From: JABJGO01 sp963921245
GTDB taxonomy: Bacteria; Pseudomonadota; Alphaproteobacteria; Rhodospirillales; Casp-alpha2
DNA: 64,000 nucleotides
Direction: 5' to 3'
Assembly (NCBI GenBank): GCA_963921245.4
Contig: CAWUEY030000001.1
Coordinates: 1,364,001 to 1,428,000, forward strand
Shown: positions 63,755-64,000 of the stretch, piece after piece
Numbering within the stretch: position 1 is the first letter of the stretch
Layout: every line of letters starts with the position of its first letter
The notes under the pieces: generated by a model
The model's database searches: none
What the model was told of the DNA's origin: nothing
What the model saw: only the letters and a program-made list of their open reading frames with translations
Translations under genes and position numbers: made by a program

Positions 63755-64000
63755 ATGATCTGGCGGCCTTTCAATGCCTACAGGGTTATCGGCTTTGCAG
63801 TTGCAGCCACCGTCAGCATGACCGCGGTTGCCCAGGAAGAGGCATTTACCGTCGCAGGGGCACCAACACCGTTCCATCCGGTCTTTGCGCCAGAGATCGG
63901 TCACAATTCGCCCAATCCCGCACAAATACTGTCTTCAAGCCTGAACCCGGATTACGTAACGGACACCTTGATACGCGAAAAAAAGTATGCGGAACCCATC
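63755..64000 (+). CDS. Secreted protein of unknown function, 3' end beyond window
   Basis: The 82 visible codons start MIWRPFNAYRVIGFAV and form a signal peptide with cleavage probably at TAVA-QE. The mature start is rich in Pro, Asn and Ala (FTVAGAPTPFHPVFAPEIG) and then becomes charged (LIREKKYAEPI). A GGA lies just before the ATG and an AGGA 13 nt upstream. The frame is open at the window end. No family is recognisable from this part. It falls outside the usual shadow frames because it is incomplete. Confidence 0.65.
   Translation, partial: MIWRPFNAYRVIGFAVAATVSMTAVAQEEAFTVAGAPTPFHPVFAPEIGHNSPNPAQILSSSLNPDYVTDTLIREKKYAEPI

Noticed and set aside
63437..63925. 162-codon minus-strand frame at the right end
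   Set aside because: It is antisense to a frame with a good signal peptide and has high Cys/Arg content.
1..64000. CRISPR arrays, insertion sequences, prophage or defence islands
   Set aside because: No regularly spaced repeats, transposase motifs, integrase or restriction/Cas-like proteins were seen; nearly all of the window is core genes.

Overview
The window reads as a chromosome segment of a free-living alphaproteobacterium, probably of the Rhodospirillales type, with base composition near 50% GC by eye. The evidence for this is gene content and order: a DUF2336 protein, the short (editing-domain-less) ProRS, LpxI rather than LpxH in the lipid A operon, the block rpsB-tsf-pyrH-frr-uppS-cdsA-dxr-rseP-bamA-skp-lpxD-fabZ-lpxA-lpxI-lpxB, recG divergent from sdhE-mfd, a TIGR02186/Alph_Pro_TM protein beside a TauE permease, and an AapJQMP general amino-acid transporter. 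I saw no insertion sequence, prophage, CRISPR array, toxin-antitoxin pair or integrase; this is core chromosome with small accessory genes between operons.

Left part (1-17 kb): a DUF2336 protein cut by the window edge; two divergent ammonium-transporter genes, one followed by a 62-residue single-span membrane protein; tRNA-His; a two-gene signalling operon (hybrid histidine kinase with receiver and HPt domains, then a receiver-GGDEF diguanylate cyclase); a carbon operon tkt-fba-rpe; and, convergent to it, tauE-TIGR02186-usp. A two-module secreted protein of unknown role follows, then a 0.5-kb gene-free stretch with a promoter, a nested hairpin and tandem repeats, which I consider the best candidate for an undescribed element.

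Middle (17-50 kb): a lone cyclic-nucleotide-binding protein coupled to a DUF502 membrane protein; recG; sdhE-mfd-proS-lolC-lolD (DNA repair, complex II assembly, translation, lipoprotein export); azlCD; a DUF1127 protein; a membrane-anchored glucosaminidase; dnaE; a MATE exporter; and the long translation/isoprenoid/outer-membrane block, which links ribosome function (S2, EF-Ts, RRF), UMP kinase, undecaprenyl and CDP-diacylglycerol synthesis, the site-2 protease, outer-membrane protein assembly and lipid A synthesis through the disaccharide step. An intrinsic terminator closes it after lpxB.

Right part (50-64 kb): three small orphan genes (zinc ribbon, helical acidic protein, secreted protein), a solitary fliN, the operon hisI-modA-modB-modC (with an 18-bp triplication inside modA and an altered D-loop in ModC), metC, aapJQMP with an attenuator-like hairpin after aapJ, and an opposite-strand group of Nudix hydrolase, cysteine synthase, mercaptopyruvate sulfurtransferase and GNAT acetyltransferase. 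A secreted protein runs off the right edge.

All calls rest on reading the sequence and on recalled family features. No database search was run, and start codons were chosen by ribosome-binding sites, overlaps and family N-termini.
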